Origin: Roseitalea sp964606055
GTDB taxonomy: Bacteria > Pseudomonadota > Alphaproteobacteria > Rhizobiales > Rhizobiaceae
Assembly: GCA_964606055.1 (NCBI GenBank)
Contig: CAZSFA010000009.1
Coordinates: 1-37,079 of the forward strand
Direction: 5' to 3'
Length of the DNA: 37,079 nt
The translations under genes and the position numbers were made by a program. The notes under the pieces are model-generated. The model did no database searches and was not told where the DNA came from. It saw only the letters and a program-made list of their open reading frames with translations. Below are positions 1-8,502 of the stretch, piece by piece (position 1 is the stretch's first letter; the number at the start of each line of letters is the position of its first letter).

Positions 1-611
1 CAGAAGGTGTAGCCGCGCTCGCGGTTGAGCCGGACGATGGCGTCGCCGATCTCGTTGAGCAGCGTGCGGTTGACGCCGGCGCCGACCTCATCGAGCAGCA
101 CCACCTTGGCGTCGACCATCATTGTGCGGCCCAGTTCGACGAGCTTCTTCTGGCCGCCCGACAGGTTGCCGGCCAGTTCCTGCGCCAGATGGGTCAGGTT
201 GAGAAAGTCGATGACCTCCATCGCCCGCGCCCTGATCTCGCGTTCCTGGCGGCGCACGTCGCCATAGGAGAACCAGGCGTTCATCAGGTTTTCGCCCGCC
301 TGGTGGGGCGGCACCATCATCAGGTTCTCAAGCACGGTGAGGGTGGAGAACTCGTGCGCGATCTGAAAGGTGCGCAACAGACCCTTGGAGAACAACTCGT
401 GCGGCGGCAGGCCGGTGACGTCCTCGCCGTCGAGCAGGATGGTGCCGCTGGACGGTTTGATGTTGCCGGCGATGATGTTGAACAGCGTCGTCTTGCCGGC
501 GCCGTTGGGGCCGATGAGGCCGGTGATCGATTCCCGTGCGATGCGCAGACTCGCGTTTTCGACGGCGTGAACGCCGCCAAAATGCTTGTAGACGGAATCA
601 ACGATGATCAC
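1..611 (-). CDS. ABC transporter ATP-binding protein, LivG-type (C-terminus cut by window edge)
   Basis: Cytoplasmic ATPase of an ABC importer, most like the LivG subunit of branched-chain amino acid or related amide/urea uptake systems. About 203 residues are visible in a family usually near 245, so the C-terminus lies off the left edge. Reading down the minus strand one sees an N-terminal KHFGGVHAV, Walker A GPNGAGKTT, a Q-loop in LLRTFQIAHEF, the signature LSGGQKK and a Walker B VVLLDEVGAG. The residue after the Walker B glutamate is Val where most family members have Pro. The start is taken as a GTG at 611-609; no ATG fits and the frame stays open further upstream, so the start is uncertain. 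The membrane and substrate-binding partners are not in the window, so substrate is not assignable. It follows proC on the same strand after 152 bp, probably as a separate transcript. Confidence 0.85.
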   Translation of the reverse strand, partial: MIIVDSVYKHFGGVHAVENASLRIARESITGLIGPNGAGKTTLFNIIAGNIKPSSGTILLDGEDVTGLPPHELFSKGLLRTFQIAHEFSTLTVLENLMMVPPHQAGENLMNAWFSYGDVRRQEREIRARAMEVIDFLNLTHLAQELAGNLSGGQKKLVELGRTMMVDAKVVLLDEVGAGVNRTLLNEIGDAIVRLNRERGYTF

Positions 612-763
612 GGATATGCAACCTGACCCGGCCCCTGAGCGACGGACCGTTGGCGAGCCAAAATTTGCGCGCTTGTGCAATGCCTGTGGGGCCGCGTCAA
701 GCAGACGCGCCGCATCTTCTCAGGCGCGGGCAGCCCTTGGCAACCGGCACTTTGGCCACACAC

Positions 764-1594
764 CTATTGCCCCAGTTCGACCGACCGGTCGCGGGCGGCG
801 GTGGCGGCCCTGGTCATCAGATCGGCAAGCCCGCCCGGGCGCATCAGCACATCCAGCGCCGCGGCGGTCGTGCCCTTGGGGCTGGTGACCTGTTCGCGCA
901 GGCGGGCCGGGTCTTCCTGGCTCTGCCGGGCATAGGCGCCGGCGCCGAACACGGTCTGCAACGCAAGCTGCCCGGCGATCGCGTCGGGCAGGCCAAGCCC
1001 GACACCGGCATCGCGCAGCACTTCGATCATGTGAAAGACGTAGGCCGGGCCGGACCCGGATATGGCGGTGACCGCATCCATCAGCGTTTCGTCCTCGATG
1101 GTCGTCACGACGCCGCTGGTTGCCAGCAGCGCATCGACCATCCCCCGCTGACGGCCGGTGACCGAGGCGTTGACGCACATCACCATCATGCCCTCGCCGA
1201 CCGCGGCGGGGGTGTTGGGCATCACCCGCACGATGGGTGCGGTATGGGTCAGCGCCGCTTCGAGGCTGGCGAGCGTCACGCCGGCGGCGACCGACACGAA
1301 CACCGTGTCCGAACCCGGCAGCGCGAATGCGCGATAGTCGGCGGCGACCGAGGCGATCATCTGCGGCTTGACGGCAAGCACGACCACGTCAGGGGACAGA
1401 TCGGCCGGCAATGCCGCCGGTGTGGCGTGGGTGTGCACGCCTTCATCGGCCGCGCGCAGCGAAAGTGCATCGAGCGGTTCGACGACATGGACATCGCGCG
1501 GGCGCAGCGTCCGGGTGCGCACCCATCCGCGCAGCAGCGCATGCCCCATATTGCCGCAACCGACCAGCACGACGCTCTTGGCTTGCGTAATCAC
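764..1594 (-). CDS. proC: pyrroline-5-carboxylate reductase
   Basis: Reduces 1-pyrroline-5-carboxylate to L-proline with NAD(P)H, the last step of proline synthesis, in the cytoplasm. At 276 residues it has normal family length. The N-terminal Rossmann motif VGCGNMG (about residues 11-17), the MPNTPA motif near the middle, the SGSGPAYVF motif of the substrate/dimer region and the C-terminal VTSPKGTTAAAL signature are all present in the expected order. The start is the ATG at 1594, only a few residues before the Rossmann strand, which fits the family. It lies 73 bp downstream of the O-antigen ligase-like gene on the same strand, with no functional link evident. Nothing looks damaged. Confidence 0.97.
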   Translation of the reverse strand: MITQAKSVVLVGCGNMGHALLRGWVRTRTLRPRDVHVVEPLDALSLRAADEGVHTHATPAALPADLSPDVVVLAVKPQMIASVAADYRAFALPGSDTVFVSVAAGVTLASLEAALTHTAPIVRVMPNTPAAVGEGMMVMCVNASVTGRQRGMVDALLATSGVVTTIEDETLMDAVTAISGSGPAYVFHMIEVLRDAGVGLGLPDAIAGQLALQTVFGAGAYARQSQEDPARLREQVTSPKGTTAAALDVLMRPGGLADLMTRAATAARDRSVELGQ

Positions 1595-1667
1595 AGTCCG
1601 ATCCCCCGGTTCGACCCCGGCCCATGGTGCACTGCAATACCAGCCGGCGCAAGCGGCCGCGCGCCGG

Positions 1668-2972
1668 TCAGCGCGTGCCGAGCCTTCCGGCGACGCGCAG
1701 GCCGGCCAGCGCCATCACCATGGTGATCCAGATCGGATCGGCGCGGCGGAAATAGAAGCTCTCAAGCGCCGATGTCAGCACGCAGAAGACCACGATCATG
1801 AAGAAATAGTCGGCCAGAACCGCATTGCCGGCCCGCCGGCAGGCGCGGATGTAGTCGAGCGCGGGCGCAAACACGACCAGCCAGACCAGCACGAACAGAC
1901 CCGGCAAGCCGAACGACAGCGCGGCGTCGAGGAACCCGTTATGGCCGTGGATGATGCCGCGCGGATCCCAGCTGCTGTCGAACGGCTGCTCGGTGGCCAG
2001 AAGCACCGGAGAGCCCCAGAACCCGGCAAAGCCGTAGCCGGCCCATGGGCGTTCGAGCACATAGTCGCCGGCAAAGTCCCAGATCACGGTCCGGCCGGTG
2101 AAGGTGGTCGTCTCGTGAAAGGCACGCAAAACGGCGTCGAGTGCGGGCACGTAGACGGTGCCGATGGTCAGGGCGTGGGCGCCGATGATGGCGCCGACAG
2201 CGGCCATCACCGCGAGGGGGCGCAGGCGCAACATCGCCGGCAGCAGTACGATCGCGATGACGACCGGCGCGAGCGCGAGCGCGGTTCTGGAGCCGGCGTT
2301 GAGGGCGAAGACCACGGCGAGCGCGGCAACGCCCAACCCGGTCCAGGTCATGCCGCGCCGCATCAGGTAGATGCCGCCAAAGGCGATCATGACCATCACC
2401 GGTCCGGCCAGGTTCTTGTGCGGGAACAGGCCGCGCCAAAGCCCGGCATGCTGGGCTTCGGCCTCAAAGGCCTGGTGGATGGCGGCGTTCGGATCGAGCG
2501 CGAGGCCAGCGAAACTCAGACCGAGCACGATCAGCGACGCGGCCGCCAGCACCCGGTCGAAGTCGCGCTGGCTGGCCGGCAGGATCACCACCGATACGGC
2601 GAGGCCCGCGGCGATCAGCGAAAAGATGACCGAGCGCCACGCCCCCTCGCTGAACGGCCCGGTGAAGCCGGACACCGCCACGATCGCGGCCATCACGAGC
2701 CAGAGCGGTGCGATGGCGCCGGCGATCACCCGCCGGTCGACCATCGTGACGACGAAAGCCAAAACGATCGCCGCGAGCACGGAGAAGCCGATCTGGTTGA
2801 CCGGACGGCCGACGCGCTCGAAGCTCACTTCGCCGCCCTCGCCCACGCCGCCGCCGGAAAACGGGGTCAACGTGACCCACAGGATCGACAGCACCGCGAG
2901 CGCGAGCGCGGCGCGCAGCGTCTGTGCCGACAGCGCGACCTGTTCAGTCGGTTGGATTGCGGTATTGCTCAT
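1668..2972 (-). CDS. O-antigen ligase / polysaccharide polymerase-like membrane protein (Wzy_C family)
   Basis: Integral inner-membrane protein of 434 residues with about ten or more hydrophobic segments, of the O-antigen ligase/Wzy/ExoQ group that polymerises or ligates lipid-linked sugar units at the periplasmic face. Supporting motifs are the loop sequence FPHKNLAGP in the middle and HGHNGFLDAALSFG near residue 350, both typical of the Wzy_C domain, followed by closing membrane segments. The start is taken as the ATG at 2972 (MSNTAIQ); the open frame continues upstream, but that part overlaps the preceding glycosyltransferase and reads as arginine-rich shadow sequence. The start lies 29 bp inside the end of the glycosyltransferase gene, suggesting co-transcription. 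Polymerase and ligase cannot be separated by sequence alone; the surrounding exopolysaccharide genes favour a polymerase role. Confidence 0.85.
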   Translation of the reverse strand: MSNTAIQPTEQVALSAQTLRAALALAVLSILWVTLTPFSGGGVGEGGEVSFERVGRPVNQIGFSVLAAIVLAFVVTMVDRRVIAGAIAPLWLVMAAIVAVSGFTGPFSEGAWRSVIFSLIAAGLAVSVVILPASQRDFDRVLAAASLIVLGLSFAGLALDPNAAIHQAFEAEAQHAGLWRGLFPHKNLAGPVMVMIAFGGIYLMRRGMTWTGLGVAALAVVFALNAGSRTALALAPVVIAIVLLPAMLRLRPLAVMAAVGAIIGAHALTIGTVYVPALDAVLRAFHETTTFTGRTVIWDFAGDYVLERPWAGYGFAGFWGSPVLLATEQPFDSSWDPRGIIHGHNGFLDAALSFGLPGLFVLVWLVVFAPALDYIRACRRAGNAVLADYFFMIVVFCVLTSALESFYFRRADPIWITMVMALAGLRVAGRLGTR

Positions 2973-3933
2973 GGGCTCTGCCGAACTCGGCCTGAATGCG
3001 GCCGATCGCGATGTGGATCGGGTAGAGGGCGTTGAGGACGCTTCGGTCGCGTGCAAGGCGCGCCATCGCGCGCAGCGGCGATGCCGCCAGGAGGGCGGCG
3101 CTGTGCGCCATCGTGCGCAGCCGCCCGGCAAGACCGGGCCGGCCGCGTCGCGCGACCCGCGCCGACAACTGCCCGTTGCGCAGCGCGCGCGTCGTGATCC
3201 ATTGGCGCGTCACGCGGGCGGCGGGGATCGTCTCGGTGACGACCGCCGCCTGGCTCCAGCCGGTGGCGAAACCGGCCTGCCGCGCCCGGCTCAGAAAATC
3301 GGCGTCGCCGCCGCCGGTGAAGTTGAACGACAGGTCCATGAAGGGCTGCGGCATCGCCTGCAACACATCGCGCCGAACCAGAAGATTGCCGGACGAATAG
3401 AGCGCCGGCACGGGACCGGATGTGTCGTAGTGGGGCGCAAAGACCGGATGCCGCGTCCAGGCGTCGCGCACGCCGGGCTCGAACGCGGGCATCTGCGGCC
3501 CGCCCACCAGCGCGCAGCCATGGGTCTCGGCAATCGTGCTCAGGCCATTGATCCAGCCCGGATCGGCCACCTCGTCATCGTCAATCACCGCGATCGCACC
3601 CAGATTGGGGAACATGGCGAGCGCGGTGAGCCAGCCGGCATTGTAGGCTTCGCAGTTGCCCCGGCGATGGGCGACGATCACCAGCCCCTGACAGCTGCCG
3701 TCGCGGAAGAGCGGTGCGGCCGCTTCGGCGCCCTGACAGGCCGGCGCGTCGTTTTCGATCAGCACGATCGCCGTCTTGCGCGATGTTGTCTGCGCGGCGA
3801 TGCTGTGGAGCGTGCGCAAGACGTGGTCTGGACGGCGAAAGGTCGGTATCGTGACGGCGATCTCAACCGAGGCCGGGTCGAGGTCGGGGCTCTGCGCAAA
3901 GAGCGATATGTCGTCCGCAAGACGCTGCTTCAT
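2944..3933 (-). CDS. glycosyltransferase family 2 protein
   Basis: Cytoplasmic or membrane-associated GT-A fold glycosyltransferase of 329 residues that would add a sugar from a nucleotide-sugar donor to the growing polysaccharide unit. The GT2 opening AVTIPTFRRPDHVLRTL is followed by the donor/metal motif AVIDDDEVADPGW, then SGNLLVRRDVL and GGGDADFLSRARQAG, which carries the acidic residues of the acceptor side. The C-terminal region is arginine-rich with weak hydrophobic stretches and may be membrane-associated. The ATG at 3933 (MKQRL) is preferred to the upstream in-frame start at 3978, which would add 15 unconserved residues. Its 3' end overlaps the start of the ligase-like gene. It is divergent from the GT4-like gene across about 140 bp. 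Donor and linkage cannot be predicted. Confidence 0.88.
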   Translation of the reverse strand: MKQRLADDISLFAQSPDLDPASVEIAVTIPTFRRPDHVLRTLHSIAAQTTSRKTAIVLIENDAPACQGAEAAAPLFRDGSCQGLVIVAHRRGNCEAYNAGWLTALAMFPNLGAIAVIDDDEVADPGWINGLSTIAETHGCALVGGPQMPAFEPGVRDAWTRHPVFAPHYDTSGPVPALYSSGNLLVRRDVLQAMPQPFMDLSFNFTGGGDADFLSRARQAGFATGWSQAAVVTETIPAARVTRQWITTRALRNGQLSARVARRGRPGLAGRLRTMAHSAALLAASPLRAMARLARDRSVLNALYPIHIAIGRIQAEFGRAHEQYRNPTD

Positions 3934-4065
3934 CGTCAGACCCCGATGGGCACGGCTGGAGTGCACACACAACCGCAAAGCCGTTAAGGAAGCTTTGACC
4001 TTTTGACCCGACGCGATCGCCTGAACCCGCCCTCACCGCCGTGCGGCAGGCGGCGGCCATGCACC

Positions 4066-4071
4066 AGGAGG
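4066..4071 (+). promoter_or_regulatory. ribosome binding site that fixes the start of the GT4-like gene
   Basis: A perfect AGGAGG lies five bases before the ATG at 4077. It decides between three in-frame starts (GTG 4041, ATG 4059, ATG 4077) in favour of the last. Confidence 0.75.
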
Positions 4072-4076
4072 CAGCC

Positions 4077-5267
4077 ATGCATGCCGTGATCGCCACCTCG
4101 CTGGTGCCGACCGAAGCGCCGCAAAGCGGCTACGAGATGGCCAATGCGGCGATCGCGGCCGCATTCGTGCGCGCCGGCGCGCGCGTCACCCACCTTGGCT
4201 TCACTTGGCCGGACCGGCCGCCGGCGGACCCCGACAACACGGTGCTGCTCGGCAGCGTCAACGTGAAGACGGCGGATGCGACCATGGCGCGCAAGCTGCA
4301 ATGGCTGGCGGGCGCGATGGGTGCCGGCATCCCGTTCGTCTCGGCCAAGCTGCGGATCATCGATCGCGGCGCCGTCCAGGCAGCGCTGGACGATGCAGCG
4401 CCCGACGTGGTGGTCGTCAACGGCACGGCGCTTGCCGGCGCCTTTGAACCCGAACTGACGGCCCGGCCCTACATCTTCATCGCCCACAATGTGGAGCATG
4501 AAAGCGCGCGCGAGGCGGCGCACCATGCCGGCGGGCTGATCGAGGCCGCCATGTACCGGCGCGAGGCACGACTGCTGAAGGCCCTTGAAGGCCGGCTGAT
4601 CAAAGGCGCGCGCCACGTGCTGACCCTGACGGCGGAGGATCGCGCCACGTTCGGTCTCGACGGGTCCGGCCGGGCGGATGTGCTGCCGCTCGTGACCCCG
4701 CAGGCCGATGCGCCGCCCGGTCCGCGCGTGCCGGTCTTCGACGTCGGTCTGATCGGCACATGGACATGGGCGCCCAACCGCGTCGGGCTCGAATGGTTCC
4801 TGCAGGAGGTGATGCCACTGTTGCCGCCGCAGGCGAGTGTCGCGGTCGCCGGCGGGCTGCCGGGCGGGTTTCCGCAACGCGACCGCCGGGTCAAGTTTCT
4901 CGGTCGCGTGATCGACGCCCGGCAGTTCCAGCGGCAATGCCGCGTCATGGCGCTGGCCGCCCGCGCCGGCACGGGTGTTCAGCTCAAGACCATCGAGGCG
5001 CTGGAACTGGGCCTGCCGGCAGTGGCGACCACCGCTTCCTTGCGCGGGCTCATGTTCCTGCCGGACAACCTCAAGGTCGCCGACACGCCGCGCCAGTTCG
5101 CCGAAGCGCTTGCCGGCCAGATCGTCGGCCACCGCACCAACACGGTCACCGACGCCGACGGCAGCGGCTTTCGCGCGCGCCAGATCGCCGGCATGGACGC
5201 GGCGGTGGGCGCCGCGCTCGCGCCGTTCCACTCACCCAACTCGGGCCAAAGCGATCCAAAGGCTTAA
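4077..5267 (+). CDS. glycosyltransferase (GT-B fold, GT4-like)
   Basis: A 396-residue protein of two Rossmann-like halves, as in GT-B enzymes. The N-terminal half begins MHAVIATSLVPTEAPQSGYE and contains VVVNGTAL and PYIFIAHNVEHE, the latter typical of the acceptor domain. The C-terminal half starts near VGLIGTWTWAPNRVGLEWFL and contains GVQLKTIEALELGLPAVATTAS, the donor-binding EX7E-like region of GT4 enzymes. It probably adds a hexose in exopolysaccharide assembly; donor and linkage are unknown. A strong AGGAGG fixes the start at 4077. It begins a plus-strand run of three genes, with 58 bp to the WecG-like gene. Glycosyltransferases with this NVEHE motif are also annotated as group 1 glycosyltransferases. 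Confidence 0.85.
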   Translation: MHAVIATSLVPTEAPQSGYEMANAAIAAAFVRAGARVTHLGFTWPDRPPADPDNTVLLGSVNVKTADATMARKLQWLAGAMGAGIPFVSAKLRIIDRGAVQAALDDAAPDVVVVNGTALAGAFEPELTARPYIFIAHNVEHESAREAAHHAGGLIEAAMYRREARLLKALEGRLIKGARHVLTLTAEDRATFGLDGSGRADVLPLVTPQADAPPGPRVPVFDVGLIGTWTWAPNRVGLEWFLQEVMPLLPPQASVAVAGGLPGGFPQRDRRVKFLGRVIDARQFQRQCRVMALAARAGTGVQLKTIEALELGLPAVATTASLRGLMFLPDNLKVADTPRQFAEALAGQIVGHRTNTVTDADGSGFRARQIAGMDAAVGAALAPFHSPNSGQSDPKA

Positions 5268-5325
5268 CGCAATCACAATGCTTGAAGCGTAGCGGGTTTG
5301 ACGGGGCGCGTTCGATGATCAGACG

Positions 5326-6117
5326 ATGAAGACCAACACAACGAACATCGAGACGATCGAGCAGGTCGGTCGCGACATTCTGGGCGTCCAGGTGCGTGAC
5401 CTGACCCGCGAGGATGCGATCGCCTATGTGCTCGACAGGATCGATGCGAAGATACACAGCCCGATCGCGTTCCTGAACGCGCACAACGCCAATGTGGCGG
5501 TCGATGATGGCGCGTTCCGGACCGCACTGCGCCAATTCCACGTGCTCAGCGACGGCATCGGCGTCGACCTTGCCGGCCGCGTGCTGCACCATCGCCCGTT
5601 CCGCGCCAATCTGAACGGCACCGATTTCGTGCCCGCCCTTTTTGCCGCCGCCGACCGGCCACTGAAGGTCGGCCTGTTCGGTGGCCGGCCGGGCGTTGCA
5701 GAGGCGGCCGCCAACGCGTTTTCGGCCCGCGAACCGCGCCATGCCTATACCGCGCTGGCGCACGGGTTCATCGACGACACGCAAGCGGCGGCCATGCTCG
5801 ACACGCTCAAGACATGGCGGCCGGACATCCTGCTGGTCGCGCTCGGCGTTCCGCTTCAGGAAAAATGGATCGCCGCCAACATCACACCAGCCCATTGCAC
5901 CGTGCCGATCGGGGTCGGCGCGCTGTTCGACTTCAGTTCGGGCACCGTACCGCGCGCGCCGGGCTGGGTGCGGGCGGCGCGCGGCGAGTGGGCCTATCGG
6001 CTGGTTCAGGAGCCGGGCCGGTTGTGGCGTCGTTACCTGATCGGCAATCCGCTGTTCCTGATGCGCGTCCTGCGCCAGCGCCTGAGCGGCCGGCCGCCAT
6101 CGCGATCGACGGGGTGA
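5326..6117 (+). CDS. WecG/TagA/CpsF family glycosyltransferase (GT26)
   Basis: A 263-residue enzyme of the GT26 family, which transfers N-acetylmannosamine or a related sugar from a UDP-sugar to a polyprenyl-diphosphate-linked acceptor at the inner face of the membrane. Family landmarks are in order: FLNAHNANVAV, VLSDGIGVDLAGR, NLNGTDFVP, VALGVPLQEKWI, GVGALFDFSSGTVPRAP and the C-terminal GEWAYRLVQEPGRLWRRYL. Length and motif spacing match the family, so the enzyme looks intact. The ATG at 5326 has only a weak ribosome binding site. It ends 3 bp before the DUF6492 gene, a tight operonic arrangement. The true donor sugar in this organism cannot be read from the sequence. Confidence 0.93.
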   Translation: MKTNTTNIETIEQVGRDILGVQVRDLTREDAIAYVLDRIDAKIHSPIAFLNAHNANVAVDDGAFRTALRQFHVLSDGIGVDLAGRVLHHRPFRANLNGTDFVPALFAAADRPLKVGLFGGRPGVAEAAANAFSAREPRHAYTALAHGFIDDTQAAAMLDTLKTWRPDILLVALGVPLQEKWIAANITPAHCTVPIGVGALFDFSSGTVPRAPGWVRAARGEWAYRLVQEPGRLWRRYLIGNPLFLMRVLRQRLSGRPPSRSTG

Positions 6118-6120
6118 ACC

Positions 6121-7023
6121 ATGGAAACCCGCGCGCAGCCCGCCCTCCGCAACGCGATCGTGACGGCGTCCCATGCGCCCGATTTCGAGCGCTGCGCGAT
6201 CCTGTGCGAGAGCATCGACCGGTTCGCCAGCGGTTTCGACGACCATTATCTGCTGATCGACGCGCCGGACAGGGCGCTGTTTGCACAGCTTGAAGGCCCA
6301 AACCGGCACATCATCGTCGACACGGACCTGCTGCCCTGGTGGCTGCGGCGCTTGCCGCAGACGCTGTCGCCGGGCCACCGGCGCATCTGGGTGAGCGCGC
6401 TGACGCGGCCATTGCCCGGCTGGCAGATGCAACAGCTCAAGCGTATCGCCGTCGCCCAAAGGCTCGATGTGGACGGGCTGCTCTACTGCGATTCCGATAC
6501 CGCATTCGTCAGACCGTTCGACGTCGGCACGATCTGGCAAGACGGGCGTATGCGGCTCTTTCGGGCCGACGATGCGGCGCGCGAGGCGCAATCGGACCAT
6601 CTGCAATGGGTGGAGCACGCGGTCCGTTCGCTGGGCGTCGTCGACAATGCGCGCACCGAGCACGACTACATCTGCCAGTTCGTCACCTGGAAACGCCAGA
6701 CCGTCATCGACATGTGCGCGCACATGGAGCGGGTCCACCGGCGACCCTGGCAATCGGTGATCGGCCGCAGCGGCAAGTTTTCCGAATGCATCCTCTACGG
6801 CACCTATGTGGACGGCGTTCTGGGAGGCGAGGGCCATGCGATCGACCATGAGACGCTGTGCGAGATGCAATGGTTCGATCCGGCGCCGACCGACGCCGAG
6901 CTGGCAGCGCTCGTCGGTGGCCTGACCGATCATCAGGTCGGCATCGGGGTGCAATCGTTCATCGCGCTTGCGCCTGCGCGGTTCCGGCAGGCGACGCTGG
7001 GCGAATCCGCCAACGCGGCCTGA
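6121..7023 (+). CDS. DUF6492 family protein, putative glycosyltransferase
   Basis: A 300-residue soluble protein resembling the DUF6492 family of polysaccharide clusters, whose members look like GT-A fold glycosyltransferases but are not well characterised. The visible landmark is GLLYCDSDTAFVRPFD (around residue 120), a DxD-type metal/donor motif following a beta strand. Other recognisable pieces are PWWLRRLPQTLSPGHRRIW, LPGWQMQQLKRIA and SGKFSECILYGTYVD, the last of a type often contributing acceptor residues. No signal peptide or membrane segment is evident. The start codon is 3 bp after the WecG-like stop, so the two are surely co-transcribed. A role in the same sugar chain is inference from position and fold. 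Confidence 0.75.
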   Translation: METRAQPALRNAIVTASHAPDFERCAILCESIDRFASGFDDHYLLIDAPDRALFAQLEGPNRHIIVDTDLLPWWLRRLPQTLSPGHRRIWVSALTRPLPGWQMQQLKRIAVAQRLDVDGLLYCDSDTAFVRPFDVGTIWQDGRMRLFRADDAAREAQSDHLQWVEHAVRSLGVVDNARTEHDYICQFVTWKRQTVIDMCAHMERVHRRPWQSVIGRSGKFSECILYGTYVDGVLGGEGHAIDHETLCEMQWFDPAPTDAELAALVGGLTDHQVGIGVQSFIALAPARFRQATLGESANAA

Positions 7024-7033
7024 AGCCGGGCCG

Positions 7034-8323
7034 TCAGACGCGGACGGCCGGACGCGACAGACCGCGATAGGTATAGAAGAACGACACCGCATAGAGCGCG
7101 GCGAAGATCGCGTTGACCCAGACCAGCCATTGCTCGATGGCAAGGCCCTGCCCGATCAGACCGATCATCAATGCCGCCTTGAGAGCGCCAACAGCGCCAT
7201 AGAGCACCAGCCGCCTGAAGGTCTGACCCCGGCCATAGAGCAGTTCGGCCTGGTATTCGATCAGGTTGCGCAGGGCGGGCACGAACAGGAGCGCGATGAG
7301 CAACGGCGCGGCCTGGGCGACATTGGCGCCCAGAATGTCGGGCTTGATCGCGAACACGGCGACCATCGCCAGAAGCCCGGCGGTCGAAACCACGAAGATG
7401 CCGGCCTCGAAGGCCACGCGTCGCCGGGTGCCAGCCATCAGGTCCGGCCGGCGCATCAGCCGCTGTGTCAGAAGGGTCGAAAACGTGCGCACCGGCATGG
7501 CGGTGAGATCGACGAGGCGCATGACGATCGCATAGAGGCCGGCGGCGACCGGGCCGCCCAGCGCCAACACGATCAGCTTGTCCAGTTCGTTTTGAAGATA
7601 GAACAGGATCTCGGCGCCCGAGACGGACAGGGCATCGGGTATGCGGCGGCGGAACAGGCGCAGCGGCAGCCGCAGGCGCTGGCGCGGGTAGAACAGGACG
7701 AAGGCGGCCGCCGCCATCAGCGCCTGCGCGACCAGGTAATACCGTGCCCAGAGCGCCAGGTCGGGTTCGGCGGCAAGCGCCAGCGCCAGTGCTGCCGCGG
7801 CCTTGACCGAAAACCCGAAGACGATGACGATCGACGCACGCCCGAAGCGTTCAAGGCCCTTGTTGACGTTGATGACCGCTTCCAGCGAACGCCAGCACAG
7901 AACCTCGGCGGCGACGATCATGGCGAACACGGCCAGCGGCATCGCGGCCGGAAACAACCAAAGATGCGTCAGCCAGCCGATGAGCATGACCAGCGGCAGC
8001 GACAGCGCGACCGCCAGAAGATAACCGCCCGTATAGGCGCCGATCAGCTGCGGTTTGACGGTTGCGATCCTGTAGAGCGGCGACAGGAACCCGAAACCGG
8101 ACAGCCGCGACAGGACGATGCCGACCGAGGACGCGGTGGCAAACAGTCCGAACTCGGCGATCGTCAGCGTGTTGGCAACCAGATAGAAATAGAACAACTG
8201 GATGAAGACCCGCGCGCCGTCGCCCGAAAGCGCGCGCACATATTTGCCCGCGAGCACGGAGAGCGGCTCGCCGGACCTGGACTGCGCATGCGACGCCCGG
8301 TGTTCGGCACTGAACGGTTTCAC
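7034..8323 (-). CDS. oligosaccharide flippase family protein (Wzx/MATE-like polysaccharide exporter)
   Basis: A 429-residue polytopic inner-membrane protein with roughly twelve hydrophobic segments, of the MOP superfamily that flips lipid-linked oligosaccharide units to the periplasm. Characteristic parts are the amphipathic first helix with ARVFIQLFYFYLVANTLTIAEFG, and NELDKLIVLALGGPVAAGLYAIVMRL in the middle, which resembles the seventh-helix region of Wzx proteins. The start appears to be a GTG at 8323; no ATG is available near the N-terminus. It is convergent with the DUF6492 gene (10 bp between stops) and divergent from the Wzz-like gene across about 180 bp. Its substrate is presumably the unit made by the neighbouring transferases. 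Confidence 0.88.
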   Translation of the reverse strand: MKPFSAEHRASHAQSRSGEPLSVLAGKYVRALSGDGARVFIQLFYFYLVANTLTIAEFGLFATASSVGIVLSRLSGFGFLSPLYRIATVKPQLIGAYTGGYLLAVALSLPLVMLIGWLTHLWLFPAAMPLAVFAMIVAAEVLCWRSLEAVINVNKGLERFGRASIVIVFGFSVKAAAALALALAAEPDLALWARYYLVAQALMAAAAFVLFYPRQRLRLPLRLFRRRIPDALSVSGAEILFYLQNELDKLIVLALGGPVAAGLYAIVMRLVDLTAMPVRTFSTLLTQRLMRRPDLMAGTRRRVAFEAGIFVVSTAGLLAMVAVFAIKPDILGANVAQAAPLLIALLFVPALRNLIEYQAELLYGRGQTFRRLVLYGAVGALKAALMIGLIGQGLAIEQWLVWVNAIFAALYAVSFFYTYRGLSRPAVRV

Positions 8324-8502
8324 GGCGCCGATGATCCGGCAAAACGCTTAAGATCGCGTTGGCTGGTCGCGGGCCCGGCCCGGAACAGATGCATCGTCGC
8401 GATGACGACAGGGCCATTAACGGTTTGTTTTCCACACCCGTTTAGCGTCGGTTTACCAATCGGGCAGGGATGGTCCTGGCCGAGGCGTCAGTGTGATCCG
8501 GC

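Noticed and set aside
1368..3035. Long plus-strand open frame opposite proC and the ligase-like gene
   Set aside because: Composition is His/Arg/Gly-rich shadow typical of antisense frames at high GC, with no recognisable domain, and the minus strand encodes clear proteins.
3984..5231. Long minus-strand frame opposite the GT4-like gene
   Set aside because: No domain, biased composition; the plus strand has a strong ribosome binding site and a complete glycosyltransferase.
5146..7143. Minus-strand frame of 665 residues across the WecG-like and DUF6492 genes
   Set aside because: Spans two well-supported genes on the other strand and has shadow composition.
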